DNA of 20,432 nt from a virus. The position numbers and the translations under genes were made by a program. Each line of letters starts with the position of its first letter. The first letter of the stretch is position 1. A model generated the notes under the pieces. The model was not told where the DNA came from. It worked only from the letters and a program-made list of their open reading frames with translations, and searched no databases. Location of the stretch: positions 1-20,432 of the IMG/VR virus record IMGVR_UViG_3300044643_000326; one strand, given 5' to 3'. This document shows, one piece after another, positions 18,884 through 20,432 of this stretch.

Positions 18884-20432
18884 ATGGCACTAATTGATAA
18901 ACCTACAACCGACAAAGTATTGGCATTGGATGACGCTACCACTGACGCAGACTCCTTCAAGGCCAGCGGCTTAATCTCGTTCATTCAAGAGCGTTACACT
19001 AGGTCTGAAGAAGCTCGTCGCACTGACGAGACACGCTGGCTCAAAGCCTATCGCAACTATCGCGGTCTGTATGGTCCTGATGTGCAGTTTCTTTCTACAG
19101 AGAAGTCGCGTGTATTCGTCAAAGTTACCAAGACCAAGGTGCTGGCTGCATATGGTCAGATCATTGATGTGTTGTTTTCTAACAACAAATTCCCTTTGAG
19201 TATTGACCCGTCAGTATTGCCTGAAGGTGTTGTTGAGTCTGTCCATTTCGACCCCAAAGGCGCACCTGCTGCACCAGCTATTCCGTTCGGTGAAGAGGGC
19301 GCTGCCAATATGGGCAACGACTTCGACCTCGACAAGCTGGAAGAGATGTTGGGTGCTATGAAGGACGACTTGAAAGACATCCCCAACTTGAAAGAAGGAC
19401 CGGGTGTCACACCAACCTCTGTTACTTTCCATCCTGCTATGGTGGCAGCTAAGAAGATGGAGAAGAAGATTCATGATCAGCTTGACGAGAGTGGTGCTAG
19501 TAAGCATTTGCGTCTGTCAGGCTTTGAGATGGCGCTGTTCGGTACAGGCGTGATGAAGGGTCCGTTCGCTGTCAACAAAGAATATCCAAACTGGACTGAG
19601 GACGGTGAATACAAACCAACAATCAAGACAGTACCAGAGGCATCACATGTTTCGTTGTGGAACTTCTATTGGGATCCAGACGCTAACAACACAGACGAAT
19701 GCCAATATGTCATTGAGCGTCACAAGATGTCGCGTACACAGCTTCGTGCTCTGAAGAAGCGTCCTCACTTCCGTGGCAAAGTGATTGATGAAATCGTTGC
19801 AGGCGGTGAAGGCTATACTAAGAAGTATTGGGAAGATACCCTCAAAGACTACGCTTTGAACTACGGTGTTGATCGCTTTGAAGTGTTGGAGTATTGGGGT
19901 AATGTTGATGTTGAGTTGCTTGAAGAGAATGACATTGAAGTGCCTGAAGATTTCGATGGTGAACTCCAAGCCAACATTTGGTATTGCAACGGTAAAATCA
20001 TTCGCCTTGTGTTGAATCCTTTTAAGCCAGCCAAGATTCCGTACTACGCTGTCCCTTACGAACTTAACCCCTACTCTCTGGCAGGTGTTGGTATCGCTGA
20101 AAACATGGACGATACCCAAACCCTAATGAATGGTTTCATGCGTATGGCAGTGGACAACGGAGTCTTGTCTGGCAACCTCGTTTTCGAGATTGATGAAACC
20201 AACCTTGTTCCCGGTCAAGACATGAGCGTCTATCCCGGTAAGGTGTTTCGTCGTCAAGGCGGTGCTCCCGGTCAAGCTTTGTTTGGTACGAAGTTTCCTA
20301 ATGTATCGCAAGAGAACCTTCAGATGTTTGACAAGGCTCGTCAGCTTGCCGATGAATCGACAGGTATGCCATCGTTTGCTCACGGTCAAACTGGTGTGAG
20401 TGGTGTTGGTCGTACAGCGTCTGGTATTTCGA
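18884..20432 (+). CDS. Portal protein, 3' end cut by window edge
   Basis: ATG 18,884 is preceded by GGAAACACT, and the frame stays open for 516 codons to the right edge. Landmarks: 'ASGLISFIQERYTRSEEARR' near the N-terminus, 'FVKVTKTKVLAAYGQIIDVL', 'GFEMALFGTGVMKGPF', 'NFYWDPDANN', 'AKIPYYAVPYELNPYSLAGV' and 'GIAENMDDTQTLMNGFMRMA'. The last part is the typical portal core, where P-Y-Y...G-V-G precedes a polar helix. The portal forms the dodecameric head-tail connector through which TerL pumps DNA. Its place after TerL supports the call. Confidence 0.88.
   Translation, partial: MALIDKPTTDKVLALDDATTDADSFKASGLISFIQERYTRSEEARRTDETRWLKAYRNYRGLYGPDVQFLSTEKSRVFVKVTKTKVLAAYGQIIDVLFSNNKFPLSIDPSVLPEGVVESVHFDPKGAPAAPAIPFGEEGAANMGNDFDLDKLEEMLGAMKDDLKDIPNLKEGPGVTPTSVTFHPAMVAAKKMEKKIHDQLDESGASKHLRLSGFEMALFGTGVMKGPFAVNKEYPNWTEDGEYKPTIKTVPEASHVSLWNFYWDPDANNTDECQYVIERHKMSRTQLRALKKRPHFRGKVIDEIVAGGEGYTKKYWEDTLKDYALNYGVDRFEVLEYWGNVDVELLEENDIEVPEDFDGELQANIWYCNGKIIRLVLNPFKPAKIPYYAVPYELNPYSLAGVGIAENMDDTQTLMNGFMRMAVDNGVLSGNLVFEIDETNLVPGQDMSVYPGKVFRRQGGAPGQALFGTKFPNVSQENLQMFDKARQLADESTGMPSFAHGQTGVSGVGRTASGIS

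Noticed and set aside
19643-20119. 158-codon minus-strand frame within the portal gene
   Set aside because: It is a shadow of the portal frame, which has clear portal motifs.

Overview
The window reads as part of a tailed double-stranded DNA bacteriophage genome (Caudoviricetes). It carries a terminase large subunit, a portal protein, a T7-gp4-type primase-helicase, ThyX, a tyrosine recombinase, an HNH endonuclease, a SleB-type cell wall hydrolase and many tiny phage genes packed end to end. Small proteins with Gammaproteobacterial and Betaproteobacterial phage relatives (a DUF2591/NinX-like protein and an 'EREACAKVCE' protein) and strong AAAGGA ribosome sites suggest a Gram-negative, probably proteobacterial and perhaps aquatic host. 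The host cannot be fixed from sequence alone. No RNA polymerase, tRNA, rRNA or CRISPR array is seen. The primase-helicase hints at a podovirus-like replication module, but the morphotype is not determined.

Layout. (1) Positions 1 to about 12,820 are a leftward (minus-strand) module of about 30 genes. From the promoter-proximal side it holds small host-takeover-type or unknown genes (a Gp88-family-like protein at 11.7-12.6 kb and a run of small conserved phage proteins at 8-11.6 kb), then a SleB hydrolase, a DUF932 protein, the recombinase, ThyX, the primase-helicase and an HNH endonuclease. Stop and start codons overlap as ATGA or GTGA at about 15 junctions, so translation is probably coupled. 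Several short genes were recovered only by reading the gaps. (2) Positions 12,819-14,170 are a non-coding divergent control region of about 1.35 kb. It has paired 15-bp direct repeats phased by 22 bp, a C-free GT-rich tract containing a perfect 49-bp tandem duplication, a 21-bp near-perfect palindrome resembling a Fur box, CTATGTAG iterations and two good rightward sigma70-type promoters. It is the best candidate for an origin or early control region. (3) Positions 14,171-20,432 are the rightward (plus-strand) structural and packaging module: two small early genes, a terminator, four small Lys/Gly-rich proteins sharing an 'AKGG'-like motif, a likely virion-associated protein, a putative small terminase, an HTH-like protein, the large terminase and the 5' part of the portal gene.

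How it works together. Host-type promoters around 10.8 kb and 12.9 kb would drive the leftward replication and nucleotide genes, and promoters at 13.8 and 14.1 kb the rightward packaging and head genes. The features most worth a second look are the repeat-rich divergent region, a recurring mini-hairpin that pairs the Shine-Dalgarno with an upstream TCCT in front of several leftward genes, hairpins without U-tracts in most real gaps of the leftward operon, the shared AKGG motif across adjacent late genes, and a 182-base out-of-frame overlap at the terminase start.
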